Assembly: GCA_051877855.1 (NCBI GenBank)
Contig: JBJEJH010000020.1
Coordinates: 82,325 to 146,324, forward strand
DNA length: 64,000 bases
Reading direction: 5' to 3'
DNA from: MGBC120314 sp051877855
Lineage (GTDB): Bacteria > Bacillota > Clostridia > Lachnospirales > Lachnospiraceae
Made by a program: the position numbers and the translations under genes. Of the stretch, positions 25,781-34,861 are shown piece after piece. The notes beneath the pieces were generated by a model. It was not told the DNA's origin and made no database searches. It was given only the letters and a program-made list of their open reading frames with translations. Positions within the stretch are counted from its first letter, which is position 1, and every line of letters begins with the position of its first letter.

Positions 25781-26662
25781 ATGTATAAGATTTTAAAAGC
25801 CCAAAAGTTAGCAGAAAAGATTTTTCTAATGGATGTGGAAGCACCAAGAATCTCAAAGTATTGCCAACCCGGACAGTTCATCATTGCTAAGATGGATGAG
25901 GTTGGTGAGAGAATTCCTCTGACGATCTGCGATTATGACAGAGAGAAGGGAACCATTACCATCGTTTTCCAGATCGTGGGAGCTTCGACAGAGCGTATGT
26001 CTAAGCTTCAGGCCGGAGATTCATTCCGTGATTTTACCGGTCCGTTGGGATGTGCTTCAGAATTTGTTGAGGAAGATCTGGAAAGTTTAAAGAAGAAGAA
26101 AATGTTATTTGTTGCCGGTGGTGTTGGTACTGCGCCGGTTTATCCACAGGTTAAGTGGCTTCATGAGCATGGTATTGCGGTGGATGTTATCGTTGGTGCC
26201 AAAAACAAGGATTTGTTGATTCTTGAAGAAGAGATGAGAAAAGTTGCGGGGAACCTCTATGTTACTACCGATGATGGATCTTATGAAAGAAAGGGCATGG
26301 TTACGGAGGTAATCAAAGACCTTGTAAATAATCAGGGAAAAACCTATGATGTCTGTGTTGCCATCGGTCCGATGATCATGATGAAGTTCGTATGTCTTCT
26401 TACGAAAGAGTTGGGAATTCATACCATCGTGAGTCTGAATCCGATTATGGTGGATGGCACGGGAATGTGTGGTGCCTGTCGTGTGTCCGTAGATGGCAAG
26501 GTTAAGTTCGCCTGTGTTGATGGTCCGGAATTCGATGGCCATCTGGTAAATTTTGACGAGGCAATGAAGAGACAGCAGATGTATAAGACAGAGGAAGGAA
26601 GAGCGATGCTTAAACTTCAGGAGGGAGATACCCACCACGGCGGATGCGGAAACTGTAATTAA
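25781..26662 (+). CDS. nfnA: NfnA-type ferredoxin-NADP reductase subunit (FAD/2Fe-2S)
   Basis: A 293-residue sulfide dehydrogenase/dihydroorotate dehydrogenase electron-transfer-like protein. The FAD domain (about 1-100) has RIPLTICDYD; the NAD-binding domain has FVAGGVGTAPVYPQ; the C-terminus has a 2Fe-2S cluster motif, MCGACRVSVDG followed by CVDGPEFDGH. Paired with the gltA-like gene 40 bp downstream it forms an NfnAB complex, which in Clostridia couples NADH and reduced ferredoxin to NADP reduction by electron bifurcation. GGAGG precedes the ATG. Confidence 0.9.
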   Translation: MYKILKAQKLAEKIFLMDVEAPRISKYCQPGQFIIAKMDEVGERIPLTICDYDREKGTITIVFQIVGASTERMSKLQAGDSFRDFTGPLGCASEFVEEDLESLKKKKMLFVAGGVGTAPVYPQVKWLHEHGIAVDVIVGAKNKDLLILEEEMRKVAGNLYVTTDDGSYERKGMVTEVIKDLVNNQGKTYDVCVAIGPMIMMKFVCLLTKELGIHTIVSLNPIMVDGTGMCGACRVSVDGKVKFACVDGPEFDGHLVNFDEAMKRQQMYKTEEGRAMLKLQEGDTHHGGCGNCN

Positions 26663-26701
26663 GATCTATGTCTGCAGACAATAAATTATAGGAGGTTTTC
26701 A

Positions 26702-28087
26702 ATGGACGTATTAAAGAAAGTACCTGTCAGAGAGCAGGAACCGGATGAAAGGAATAAGAATTTCGACGAAGTATGTCTTGGCTATAATATGGAGGAAGCA
26801 CAGGAAGAATCTACACGCTGTATCAATTGTAAGAATGCACAGTGTATCAAGGGTTGTCCTGTATCCATCAATATTCCAAAGTTTATCAGTGAGGTGAAAG
26901 AGGGCAATATTCAGGCTGCATATGAGACCATCAGTGAGTCTTCCGCACTTCCTGCGGTTTGCGGACGTGTATGTCCTCAGGAATCCCAGTGCGAGGGAAA
27001 GTGTATCCGAGGTTTCAAGGGTGAACCTTTATCTATTGGTAAGTTAGAGCGTTTTGTTGCAGACTGGGCAAGAGAGAATAATGTAGAGCCGAAGAAGTGT
27101 GAAACGATGAATGGCAAGAAGGTTGCCGTAATCGGTTCAGGTCCTTCCGGTCTTACCTGTGCCGGTGATCTTGCAAAACTTGGTTATGATGTTACTATCT
27201 TTGAGGCATTGCATGAGGCCGGCGGTGTATTGGTATATGGTATTCCTGAATTCCGTTTACCAAAGGATACCGTTGTAAAGCATGAGATTGAGAATGTTAA
27301 GAAGCTTGGCGTAAAGATTGAAACGAATGTCGTTATTGGCAAGTCCATTACCGTTGACCAGTTGTTAAGTGAGGAAGGATTTGACGCGGTATTCATCGGT
27401 TCCGGTGCGGGACTTCCGAAGTTTATGGGAATTCCGGGGGAAAATGCCAACGGTGTATTCTCAGCAAATGAATATCTGACACGTAATAACCTGATGAAGG
27501 CATTTCGTGAGGATTATGATACGCCGATTCGTCCGGGAAGCAAGGTTGCTGTTGTAGGCGGTGGAAATGTAGCGATGGATGCTGCACGTACAGCACTTCG
27601 TCTGGGCGCTGAGGTTCATATCGTGTACCGTCGTAGTGAGGAAGAACTTCCGGCGAGAGTTGAAGAAGTTCATCATGCGAAGGAAGAAGGCATTATCTTT
27701 GATCTTCTTACCAATCCTACTGAGATTCTGGTAGATGATAATGGCTGGGTAAAGGCAATGCGTTGTGTGAAGATGGAACTTGGTGAGCCGGATGCCTCCG
27801 GCAGAAGAAGACCGGTGGAAGTTGCAGGTTCAGAGTTTGAAATCGAAGTGGATACGGTTATCATGTCCCTTGGTACATCACCAAACCCATTGATTTCATC
27901 TACAACGGAGGGTCTTGAGGTAAATAAGTGGAAATGTATCGTTGCGGATGAAGAATTTGGTAAAACATCCAAAGAGGGTGTCTATGCCGGTGGTGATGCC
28001 GTTACAGGTGCGGCAACAGTAATTCTTGCAATGGGCGCCGGTAAGGCGGGAGCTAAGGGTATTCACGAGTATCTGAGCCGGAAGTAA
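26702..28087 (+). CDS. nfnB: NfnB-type subunit (glutamate synthase small-subunit-like)
   Basis: A 461-residue flavoprotein. The N-terminus carries the iron-sulfur cysteines CxxCxxxxCxxxCP (CINC...CIKGCP, about residues 40-55) and a second cluster near VCGRVCPQESQCEGKC. It then has FAD- and NADPH-binding motifs VIGSGPSGLTCAGDLA (about 142-157) and VVGGGNVAMDAARTALRLGA. Alone such genes are often annotated gltA; linkage to an NfnA partner with no large GltB nearby favours NfnB. AGGAGG precedes the ATG. Confidence 0.9.
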   Translation: MDVLKKVPVREQEPDERNKNFDEVCLGYNMEEAQEESTRCINCKNAQCIKGCPVSINIPKFISEVKEGNIQAAYETISESSALPAVCGRVCPQESQCEGKCIRGFKGEPLSIGKLERFVADWARENNVEPKKCETMNGKKVAVIGSGPSGLTCAGDLAKLGYDVTIFEALHEAGGVLVYGIPEFRLPKDTVVKHEIENVKKLGVKIETNVVIGKSITVDQLLSEEGFDAVFIGSGAGLPKFMGIPGENANGVFSANEYLTRNNLMKAFREDYDTPIRPGSKVAVVGGGNVAMDAARTALRLGAEVHIVYRRSEEELPARVEEVHHAKEEGIIFDLLTNPTEILVDDNGWVKAMRCVKMELGEPDASGRRRPVEVAGSEFEIEVDTVIMSLGTSPNPLISSTTEGLEVNKWKCIVADEEFGKTSKEGVYAGGDAVTGAATVILAMGAGKAGAKGIHEYLSRK

Positions 28088-28113
28088 GGTTGGATTAACA
28101 GGTGATTTATTCT

Positions 28114-28782
28114 ATGAATAAAGGACAAAGGGATATGAGAGGAATCATCTTTGATATGGACGGGGTGCTTTTTGATACCGAGAAACTCTATGAGCGATTC
28201 TGGGTTGAAGCTGCCGGACAGATGGGATATCGGATGCATGATGAGGACGTGGCAGCAATTCGTAGTACGGACGCTGTTTTGGCAAAGAAGATTCTTAAGG
28301 AAAGACTTGGCGATGATTTTGACTATGAAGCAGTAAAGAAACTTCGTATTCGATTAATGGAGGATTATGTGGATGCGGAGGGGATTGAGGTCATGGATGG
28401 AATTCGCGAAGTTCTGGAGTATGCCAGGTTTCATGGATTTAAGATTGCCTTGGCTTCCACAAGTCCCTTAAATCGCGCCCGACAGTTCCTTCGAATGGGA
28501 GGAATTGATTCCTATTTTGATTATCTTATGACGGGAGATCAGGTAACCCATGGAAAGCCGCATCCGGAAATCTATGAGAAAGCTGCTTGTGGGATTCATT
28601 TATTGCCACAACAATGTTTCGCCGTGGAGGATTCCTATAACGGAGTACGATCGGCGTATGCGGCGGGATGCAGGGTGCTTATGGTACCGGATCGGGATGT
28701 TCCTGATGATGAGATGAAGGAAAAAGCATATCGAATTGTTTCAAAAGCCAATGAGATTATTGAAATAATGAAAGAAATGTAA
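28114..28782 (+). CDS. HAD-superfamily phosphatase, beta-phosphoglucomutase-like
   Basis: About 222 residues of a HAD subfamily IA hydrolase: nucleophile motif FDMDGVLFDTE, second motif ALASTSPLNRA, GKPHPEIYEKA and the acidic motif VEDSYNGVRSAYAAG. Members act on small phosphorylated sugars; the substrate is not predictable. Possible starts are GTG 28102, ATG 28114 and ATG 28135; 28114 follows AGGTG at good spacing. It follows nfnB by a short gap and ends in a two-sided terminator. Confidence 0.85.
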   Translation: MNKGQRDMRGIIFDMDGVLFDTEKLYERFWVEAAGQMGYRMHDEDVAAIRSTDAVLAKKILKERLGDDFDYEAVKKLRIRLMEDYVDAEGIEVMDGIREVLEYARFHGFKIALASTSPLNRARQFLRMGGIDSYFDYLMTGDQVTHGKPHPEIYEKAACGIHLLPQQCFAVEDSYNGVRSAYAAGCRVLMVPDRDVPDDEMKEKAYRIVSKANEIIEIMKEM

Positions 28783-28828
28783 AAAGCTTTGGGTAGACCA
28801 TAGAATATGGTTTACTCAAAGCTTTTTG
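28781..28828. terminator. Bidirectional terminator between convergent genes
   Basis: AAAAAGCTTTG and CAAAGCTTTTT pair, with ACCAT/ATGGT inside, overlapping the end of the HAD gene. T-tracts on both strands serve the HAD gene and the convergent zinc-ribbon gene. Confidence 0.85.
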
Positions 28829-28844
28829 TTGTTATGGGATGAAA

Positions 28845-29552
28845 TTATTGAAAGAGATTATCGTAAATTTCATCAATGGTCTTTTCCAAGAGGGATTCCT
28901 CGATGTCCGGAAATTGAGTTGTCAGTTTTTCACGGATGATGGCAGTACGATTAAAGTAAAGCTGTTCTTCGGTTACTCCTTCTTCTTCACCGGTAAAGAG
29001 ATCTTTGTTTATGTTGTTTTGAATAAAGCTATGTAATTCCTCAAGATACTGATTCTCAACCTGGGCTTCCTGCTGAATGCGTCCTGCATTTTTAAAGGAG
29101 TTTACTCCAACAAATGCAAAGATTCCAAACATGGAGTACATGACAACATAAATTAAGATCGCAGAAGCTCCACTGGCTGAAAAAAGAGACAGAACATGGA
29201 AGGCATTTAGGGTAATTACAGTCAGACCGGCGATGCCTGCCAAGAGAAAAATGTATCCGGTGGATCGATAATCCTTGAACTGATCCGTCTTGGAAGTATA
29301 AAGTCTGGAATGTCTTGGAATTACCGGCGCATCATCGGAAGAATCCGGTGAATCATCGTAAGAATCCTGTGCATCTTCGCAAACACTTTGTGTATCTTCC
29401 TTAGACACAATAGATTCTTCAGGAAAATTATCCACATTATTTTCTAAAGCATTTTCGCATTCCTCCAAAGTCTCCACTAAAAGACTGTTGCAGTCGGCGC
29501 AATGAGTGCGTCCGTTGATATATTCTGATTTACATTTAGGACAAAAAGACAT
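28845..29552 (-). CDS. Zinc-ribbon membrane protein of unknown function
   Basis: A 235-residue protein starting MSFCPKCKSEY. A four-cysteine zinc ribbon (C4, C7, C18, C21) is followed by an acidic low-complexity linker (about 30-85) and two membrane helices (about 100-150) and a charged helical C-terminal domain with conserved-looking EKLTTQFPDIEESLLEKTIDEI. The start at 29552 is chosen because AAAGGAA lies about 10 bases upstream; an upstream in-frame ATG would add 20 residues without a ribosome site. No function is assigned. Confidence 0.75.
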   Translation of the reverse strand: MSFCPKCKSEYINGRTHCADCNSLLVETLEECENALENNVDNFPEESIVSKEDTQSVCEDAQDSYDDSPDSSDDAPVIPRHSRLYTSKTDQFKDYRSTGYIFLLAGIAGLTVITLNAFHVLSLFSASGASAILIYVVMYSMFGIFAFVGVNSFKNAGRIQQEAQVENQYLEELHSFIQNNINKDLFTGEEEGVTEEQLYFNRTAIIREKLTTQFPDIEESLLEKTIDEIYDNLFQ

Positions 29553-29651
29553 AAGAGTAGATTCCTTTCTATTTTTCGGGTTCATCAAATACATTGAATA
29601 ATTATAACTCATTTATGGTCAAATGAAAAGAAGTATGTTATGATGTGGGGT

Positions 29652-30131
29652 ATGAAGATTACAATTATTGCAGTGGGAAAAATTAAAGAAAAGTTCTATC
29701 GTGACGCCATTGATGAGTATGCCAAGCGATTGTCACGGTACTGTAAATTGGAACTGGTGGAAGTGGCGGATGAGAAAACACCGGATAATGCCAGTGAGTT
29801 GGAAAATCAGAAGATTCGCCGAAAAGAAGGAGAGCGGATTCTGGCACACGTTCGGGATAATACCTATGTCATAGTCCTTGCGATTGAAGGGAAAATGCTG
29901 GATTCGGTGGAATTGTCGGAAAAAATTCAGAAACTGGGAGTGTCCGGGGTTGGTGACATCACCATGATCATTGGTGGTTCCCTTGGACTTTCAGAGGAAG
30001 TATACGGACGGGCAGATTTTAAGCTTAGTTTTTCGAAAATGACCTTTCCGCACCAATTGATGAGGGTTATTTTGCTGGAACAGATTTATCGCGCCTATCG
30101 CATCGCCGCCAATGAACCTTATCATAAGTGA
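29652..30131 (+). CDS. rlmH: 23S rRNA pseudouridine1915 N3-methyltransferase RlmH
   Basis: SPOUT-class methyltransferase acting on helix 69 of assembled 70S ribosomes. Starting at ATG 29652 (MKITIIAVGKIKEKF) gives 159 residues, the standard Firmicute length; an ATG 12 bases earlier is possible. The SAM-binding knot region has VLAIEGKML, IIGGSLGLSEEV and the C-terminal PHQLMRVILLEQIYRAYRI. It is divergent from the zinc-ribbon gene. Confidence 0.95.
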   Translation: MKITIIAVGKIKEKFYRDAIDEYAKRLSRYCKLELVEVADEKTPDNASELENQKIRRKEGERILAHVRDNTYVIVLAIEGKMLDSVELSEKIQKLGVSGVGDITMIIGGSLGLSEEVYGRADFKLSFSKMTFPHQLMRVILLEQIYRAYRIAANEPYHK

Positions 30132-30181
30132 TTCGAAATGCATCGGGATAAAAATATAGGATGAACTGAAGGAAGGATTAT

Positions 30182-30472
30182 ATGGATATAAAAGAAAACA
30201 AGGAACGAAAGCAGTATGTCAGCTTTCTTAAAGATCAGATGGAAGTAATAGCGCAATCCTTTGAGGAATGTGATCTGGAAAGCTATAAGGCAAGTATTGA
30301 AGCGATTCATTTTCAAAGCAGTCGCATGCAGGTGGAAACGTTGCGGGATTTTACTGCGGGATACCTGAAATTGATTGAAACCTACGGGTTTGACGGCATT
30401 TATGCAAAAATACAAGAACTGGTTGATCGTGTCACGGAGACAATCAATTCCATGGAACCTCTTATCGATTAG
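30182..30472 (+). CDS. Small conserved-looking protein of unknown function
   Basis: A 96-residue, charged, mostly helical protein (MDIKENKERKQYVSFL ... TETINSMEPLID) with no membrane segment, signal peptide or recognised motif. GGAAGGA lies 6-8 bases before the ATG and the gene ends inside a strong terminator, supporting a real gene. It sits between rlmH and the spoIIIA operon. No function is proposed. Confidence 0.65.
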   Translation: MDIKENKERKQYVSFLKDQMEVIAQSFEECDLESYKASIEAIHFQSSRMQVETLRDFTAGYLKLIETYGFDGIYAKIQELVDRVTETINSMEPLID

Positions 30473-30488
30473 GATAAGAGGTTTTTTT
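30458..30488 (+). terminator. Terminator overlapping the end of the 96-residue gene
   Basis: CCTCTTATC (30458-30466) and GATAAGAGG (30473-30481) form a perfect 9-bp stem followed by seven T. The left arm encodes the last residues of the upstream gene. It insulates the spoIIIA operon. Confidence 0.9.
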
Positions 30489-30550
30489 ATGAATAAATGG
30501 GATAAGCCTTTCATATATTGCATTATGAACAAGGGAAGGTGTGACAGGAT

Positions 30551-31489
30551 GTGAGAGAAGATATTATTAGGATTCTTTCTTCAGAACTTCAAAGCAGGCT
30601 GAGGGGAATCGAAGGGGACTTAAATGAGATCCGACTGCGGACCAATCGCCCAATGATGATCATCAAGGGACAGGATGAGTATTATATGGCAGGAGGTCAT
30701 TTGCAAAAAAGTAATGGAACGGTGTTGCCGGAAACAGAAATTGTTGAAAAAGAGATTTATGTTGTTAAAGAACGGGATATAAAGGAAACCATGGAATTGA
30801 TTACCAATTATTCTCTCTACGCCTATGAGGAGGAAGTACGACAGGGATATATTACCGTTATGGGAGGACATCGCGTGGGAATCTGTGGACGAGCTGTCTA
30901 TGACAATGGGGTTCTGAAAACCATTCGAAATATCCAATCCATCAACATCCGTGTTGCCCATGAGGTTTTAGGCTGCGGCAAAGAAATCTTTGAGGAAATA
31001 TATAAGAAAAATGGTTTTGAAAATACCTTAATTTTTTCGAAACCCGGTGGGGGAAAGACAACCCTGTTACGGGATCTTGTACGGCTTTTAAGTGACGGAG
31101 ATTCGGGATTTATTGGAAAGACGGTGGGAGTGGTGGATGAACGTTCGGAAATTGCCGCATGCCATCTTGGAAAACCACAGAATAGGGTGGGGTTGCGTAC
31201 CGATGTGCTGGACTGCTGCAGGAAGGCAGACGGAATGCTGATGCTGGTGCGTTCCATGAGGCCGGAGATTATTGCGGTGGATGAAATCGGCGGCAGGCAG
31301 GATGCAGAAAGTATTCAATATTGCTCCCTTTGTGGATGTAAGATTCTGGCTACAATTCACGGGAATTCATTGGAAGAATTAAAACGTAAGAAGGGAATGA
31401 AGACTCTTCTTGTGCAGGGATGTTTTCGTTATTTAATACAGTGTGACACTTTGGAAGGAAAACATGTATATCAAGTGTTCAATTTCTAA
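30551..31489 (+). CDS. spoIIIAA: Stage III sporulation protein AA (ATPase)
   Basis: AAA-type secretion ATPase that powers the SpoIIIA-SpoIIQ channel between mother cell and forespore. 312 residues; Walker A in SKPGGGKTTLLRDLVRLL and the Walker B/acidic region in EIIAVDEIGGRQDAESI. The start is GTG 30551. First of eight consecutive spoIIIA genes in the standard order. In Bacillus the operon uses sigma-E; I could not identify a convincing sigma-E promoter between the terminator and this start. Confidence 0.95.
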   Translation: MREDIIRILSSELQSRLRGIEGDLNEIRLRTNRPMMIIKGQDEYYMAGGHLQKSNGTVLPETEIVEKEIYVVKERDIKETMELITNYSLYAYEEEVRQGYITVMGGHRVGICGRAVYDNGVLKTIRNIQSINIRVAHEVLGCGKEIFEEIYKKNGFENTLIFSKPGGGKTTLLRDLVRLLSDGDSGFIGKTVGVVDERSEIAACHLGKPQNRVGLRTDVLDCCRKADGMLMLVRSMRPEIIAVDEIGGRQDAESIQYCSLCGCKILATIHGNSLEELKRKKGMKTLLVQGCFRYLIQCDTLEGKHVYQVFNF

Positions 31490-31502
31490 TCGGGGGAGTA
31501 AA

Positions 31503-32009
31503 ATGGTAAAGATCATAGGACTGATTTGTGTGTTGTGTGCCTGTACAATGATGGGTTTTCATCTTGCCCAAAGAATGAAGATTCGTCTGGAAATGATGAT
31601 ACAGATACGGTTTGTGCTGGAAGAAATATGTTCCAATGCAGTATATGGACATGAACTTTTACCGGAGATTATTCTTAGTCTGATTCATAAAAACCATGGA
31701 ATCATAAAGGATTGGCTGGAGATCCTTTCACAACTATTGAGAGAAATGGATTTTGGTCTGGCATGGAAGCAAAGTATGAGTGCTTTGAAAGGAAATATTC
31801 TGCGGGAAAAAGATATTGAAGTTGTGGAACTTTTTGGAGTACAGATTATGAATCGGGATAGTAAACGGTTACAGGAAGTTGTACAGGTTTATGTCAATAC
31901 AATCGAGGAATACATAGGCTTTTGCCGGGAGGAATATGCGTCAAAAGCAAGATTATACCAAAGCCTTGGAATATTGGGTGGTGTATTTATTGTAATCATA
32001 ATTATTTAA
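31503..32009 (+). CDS. spoIIIAB: Stage III sporulation protein AB
   Basis: 168 residues with an N-terminal hydrophobic helix (MVKIIGLICVLCACTMMGF), a helical middle and a C-terminal membrane helix (LGILGGVFIVIIII), resembling a type II secretion GspF-like component. The start at ATG 31503 follows GGGGGAG; an earlier in-frame ATG overlaps spoIIIAA and lacks a ribosome site. Confidence 0.9.
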   Translation: MVKIIGLICVLCACTMMGFHLAQRMKIRLEMMIQIRFVLEEICSNAVYGHELLPEIILSLIHKNHGIIKDWLEILSQLLREMDFGLAWKQSMSALKGNILREKDIEVVELFGVQIMNRDSKRLQEVVQVYVNTIEEYIGFCREEYASKARLYQSLGILGGVFIVIIII

Positions 32010-32025
32010 GTGATATGAGGATGAT

Positions 32026-32220
32026 ATGGACGTTAATTTGATTTTTAGGATAGCTGCCGTAGGTATTTTGGTTTCGGTAATCAGCCAGATATTAAAGCAT
32101 AGCGGACGGGAAGAACATGCATTTTTAACAAGTCTTGCAGGATTAATACTGGTATTGTTCTGGATTGTTCCCTATATTTATGAATTATTTGAAACAATCA
32201 AAAAATTATTTTCTTTATAG
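32026..32220 (+). CDS. spoIIIAC: Stage III sporulation protein AC
   Basis: A 64-residue two-helix membrane protein, MDVNLIFRIAAVGILVSVI at the N-terminus and GLILVLFWIVPYIYELFE after, the standard size for SpoIIIAC. Ring component of the SpoIIIA channel. ATGAGGATG context places a GAGG just before the ATG. Confidence 0.93.
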   Translation: MDVNLIFRIAAVGILVSVISQILKHSGREEHAFLTSLAGLILVLFWIVPYIYELFETIKKLFSL

Positions 32221-32228
32221 AGGTGACT

Positions 32229-32621
32229 ATGATTACGATTCGTGTGGCTGTGATCGGGATCGTGGGAGTGATCTTTGCCCATTATTTTAAAAATGTAAAA
32301 AGTGAATACGGAGCCTTACTTGGTCTATTTGTTTCGATGCTGATTTTTTACTATATCATCAATAAATTGTGGGATTTTCTTGATGTTATAGCGAAGGCGG
32401 AACAATTCTTTCCCGGATACTACGGTCTTTTTGGAATCCTATTAAAAATGCTTGGCATCAGTTATGTCTGTGAACTGTCTTCCGGAATCTGTAAAGATGC
32501 GGGATATCAGTCCGTAGCAACACAGATTGTTATTTTTGGGAAGATTTCCATTATGATTGTGGGTTCATCCATCTTATTTTCTCTGATGGAATTGATTGAA
32601 AGTTATTTGAGGGTATCATAA
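32229..32621 (+). CDS. spoIIIAD: Stage III sporulation protein AD
   Basis: About 130 residues, four hydrophobic helices, paralogous in part to SpoIIIAC (ITIRVAVIGIVGVIFAHYFK start). ATG 32229 follows GAGGTGAC at good spacing and is preferred over the in-frame GTG at 32223. It follows spoIIIAC almost without gap. Confidence 0.92.
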   Translation: MITIRVAVIGIVGVIFAHYFKNVKSEYGALLGLFVSMLIFYYIINKLWDFLDVIAKAEQFFPGYYGLFGILLKMLGISYVCELSSGICKDAGYQSVATQIVIFGKISIMIVGSSILFSLMELIESYLRVS

Positions 32622-32622
32622 T

Positions 32623-33741
32623 ATGTTGCGGAATAAATGTTTTGGACGGATTCTGTTGTTTTTTTTCGGGATTCTTTGTACAGGGATGATAAGTAGTGTC
32701 AATGTTTTTGGGGCGTCACTGGAAGATTATGATCTGGAATCCTTAGATTCCTATGTAGAAGAGTCCTTATATTCCTATGATTTTAAATCTCTGACGCAGG
32801 AGTTAATGTCCGGGGAACTGGAAGGGAATGGGATTATTCAGAAATGTATCCATTACTTTGTACAGGAAATACAGGGAAGTGTTAAAAATATATCTCTGGT
32901 TCTTGGAGCCATACTTCTTGGGGCTGTGTTTAAAAATATGACAGAAATTCTGAATCATACCTCCGTCATTAAATCCGGAGCTTTGATTACCTATCTGGCG
33001 GTGATGACACTTCTTTTTACTATGTTTGAGCATGGATTTAATGAAGTGGTAAGGACGATGGAGCAGGTTAAAGAATTCTTATATGCACTAATCCCTGTTT
33101 TCTTCTGTGGCGTTTCATTTACCAGGGGGAGCTTTAGCGGAACGCTGTTATATCAATGGACAGGCCTTTGTATCAGTGTTATGCAGGCGGCCATGGTGTA
33201 CATATTACTTCCCTTGGTAAATTATTATGTGATTCTTGCCATGGTTAACGGAGCCATGGAGGAGGGCCGATTTGAAACCTTGTGCCGGTGGATCAAGAAG
33301 TTGATTCAGTATTCAAACCGTACAATGATGGGTGTTATTCTGGGAATGACTTCCATCAAGAGTATGACCATTCCACTGGTGGATACCGCAAAGAATACCA
33401 TGATCAAGAAATCACTGTCCATGGTGCCCGGAATCGGAAATGGTGTGGAAAGCGTGGCGGAGACCATTGCAGGAACCGGGAATCTGATAAAAAATTCCAT
33501 CGGTGCGGCGGGACTTTTGGTGGTGGTTTTTATTATGCTCTATCCTGCCATTCGTCTTGTGGTCATGAATCTGGTCTTTCATTTTCTTGGCGCAGTGGCG
33601 GAACCGGTGGCACAGAAGAATATCATCCGCGGAATTATGGCTATGAGCGAGGGACTTGGATTATTACAGTATCTTATGATTACCGCAGGGATGGTTCTGA
33701 TGATTTCCATTGGAATCATTTGTATCGTTACGGGGGTGTAA
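32623..33741 (+). CDS. spoIIIAE: Stage III sporulation protein AE
   Basis: 372-residue polytopic membrane protein with an N-terminal signal-like helix (residues about 7-28) and a characteristic long membrane domain; the block GAALLGA-like LGAILLGAVFKNMTEIL and SLSMVPGIGNGVESVAET are visible. Required in Bacillus for forespore growth and sigma-G activity. It starts one base after the spoIIIAD stop and ends four bases before spoIIIAF. Confidence 0.93.
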   Translation: MLRNKCFGRILLFFFGILCTGMISSVNVFGASLEDYDLESLDSYVEESLYSYDFKSLTQELMSGELEGNGIIQKCIHYFVQEIQGSVKNISLVLGAILLGAVFKNMTEILNHTSVIKSGALITYLAVMTLLFTMFEHGFNEVVRTMEQVKEFLYALIPVFFCGVSFTRGSFSGTLLYQWTGLCISVMQAAMVYILLPLVNYYVILAMVNGAMEEGRFETLCRWIKKLIQYSNRTMMGVILGMTSIKSMTIPLVDTAKNTMIKKSLSMVPGIGNGVESVAETIAGTGNLIKNSIGAAGLLVVVFIMLYPAIRLVVMNLVFHFLGAVAEPVAQKNIIRGIMAMSEGLGLLQYLMITAGMVLMISIGIICIVTGV

Positions 33742-33743
33742 AT

Positions 33744-34313
33744 GTGGAGGGAATCCTTGATACCATCCGGCAGATGGTGATGTTTTGTCTGGTGAACTTT
33801 GTTGTCCTGGAATTGGCGCCCAAGGAGGAATACAAGAAATATCTAAATACTTTTGCCGGCATGATACTGATTTTGATTGCCATAAACCCTTTCAGTGACA
33901 TTTTGAATTTTAAAAATGATTATGAAGAGAAATTAAGCCGATTCCTGTTAAAAAATGAAATTAATAATGATGTCCTGTATTTTGGTGAGTACGATGAATT
34001 GCGGGCCGATGCCATTGTGGGGAAATATCAGGGGAAAATAGAAGACACCATACGTCAAATTGTGGAAGAAGAACAATTTGTGGCAGAATCCGTAAAGGTG
34101 GACCTGAACACGGATGTGCAAAGCGATCAATTTCTTGAGGTGGAGTCGGTGAATCTGTGCATTGCGCGTAAGTATGAGCAAAATGAGATTAAGATTAAAG
34201 AAATATTACTAAATTCCACCGATACGGGGGAGAGTATACAGGAAATAAATATAAAAAATAAAATTTCACAATTCTATAATGTGGAAATGAGTAATATAAA
34301 TATTAGTAAATAA
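33744..34313 (+). CDS. spoIIIAF: Stage III sporulation protein AF
   Basis: About 189 residues beginning at GTG 33744 (MEGILDTIRQMVMFCLV) just after GGGGGTG. Two N-terminal helices including YLNTFAGMILILIAINPF are followed by a soluble ring-forming-like domain. The frame is open far upstream inside spoIIIAE, but that part is an overlap artefact. Confidence 0.88.
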   Translation: MEGILDTIRQMVMFCLVNFVVLELAPKEEYKKYLNTFAGMILILIAINPFSDILNFKNDYEEKLSRFLLKNEINNDVLYFGEYDELRADAIVGKYQGKIEDTIRQIVEEEQFVAESVKVDLNTDVQSDQFLEVESVNLCIARKYEQNEIKIKEILLNSTDTGESIQEINIKNKISQFYNVEMSNINISK

Positions 34314-34322
34314 GGTGTTGCA

Positions 34323-34853
34323 ATGTTAAAAGAGTATTTTGCAAAAATAAAAGAACTGGGGATTGGTAAACTACTGATTATTTTATGTGCAGGAATTTTT
34401 CTGGTGCTTTCCGGCACGGGAGGTTCCTCCAAAGAGGCACCGGGAGAGAAAAAGGTTCAGGAAGCGGAGATTGTTGATTATTGTGCAGGAGAGGAGCAGG
34501 GATCCATCGGGGAAATTCTGTCGCAGATTCAGGGAGTGGAGCAGGCGAAGGTTTTGATTACCTATGAGGATCAGGGTGAGGAAATTCTTGTAAGCGGGAA
34601 GAGTCAGGAAATCAGCAGCCTTTCGGAAACAGATTATCAGGGTGGAACGCGTACGGAAAGTTCTCAAAGCATACAGGAAGAATATGTCTTTGAAGGGGAA
34701 ACACCTTATGTTATTAAAAGAAAGGCACCCACCATTCGCGGTGTTTTGGTGGTATACCGTGGAAACAGTGACTGTGTGAAGGATATTACAGAAGCAACGA
34801 AGGTACTGACAGGTGTTGATTATAATCGAATTAAAGTGTTGACCATGAATTAG
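34323..34853 (+). CDS. spoIIIAG: Stage III sporulation protein AG
   Basis: 176 residues: one membrane helix (about 16-36) then a soluble domain with ILSQIQGVEQAKVLITYE and IRGVLVVYRG, the ring-building motif fold shared with EscJ/PrgK-type proteins. SpoIIIAG forms the large ring of the channel in the intermembrane space. Confidence 0.93.
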   Translation: MLKEYFAKIKELGIGKLLIILCAGIFLVLSGTGGSSKEAPGEKKVQEAEIVDYCAGEEQGSIGEILSQIQGVEQAKVLITYEDQGEEILVSGKSQEISSLSETDYQGGTRTESSQSIQEEYVFEGETPYVIKRKAPTIRGVLVVYRGNSDCVKDITEATKVLTGVDYNRIKVLTMN

Positions 34854-34861
34854 GAGGAACT

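Noticed and set aside
26105..26638. 177-codon open frame antisense to nfnA
   Set aside because: Shadow frame of a conserved flavoprotein gene without supporting signals.
30489..30550. Possible sigma-E promoter before spoIIIAA
   Set aside because: A CATATA-like element occurs, but no matching -10 at the right distance was found.
33282..33743. Upstream in-frame extension of spoIIIAF inside spoIIIAE
   Set aside because: The extension has no similarity to the family and lies in another frame of spoIIIAE; SpoIIIAF starts at GTG 33744.
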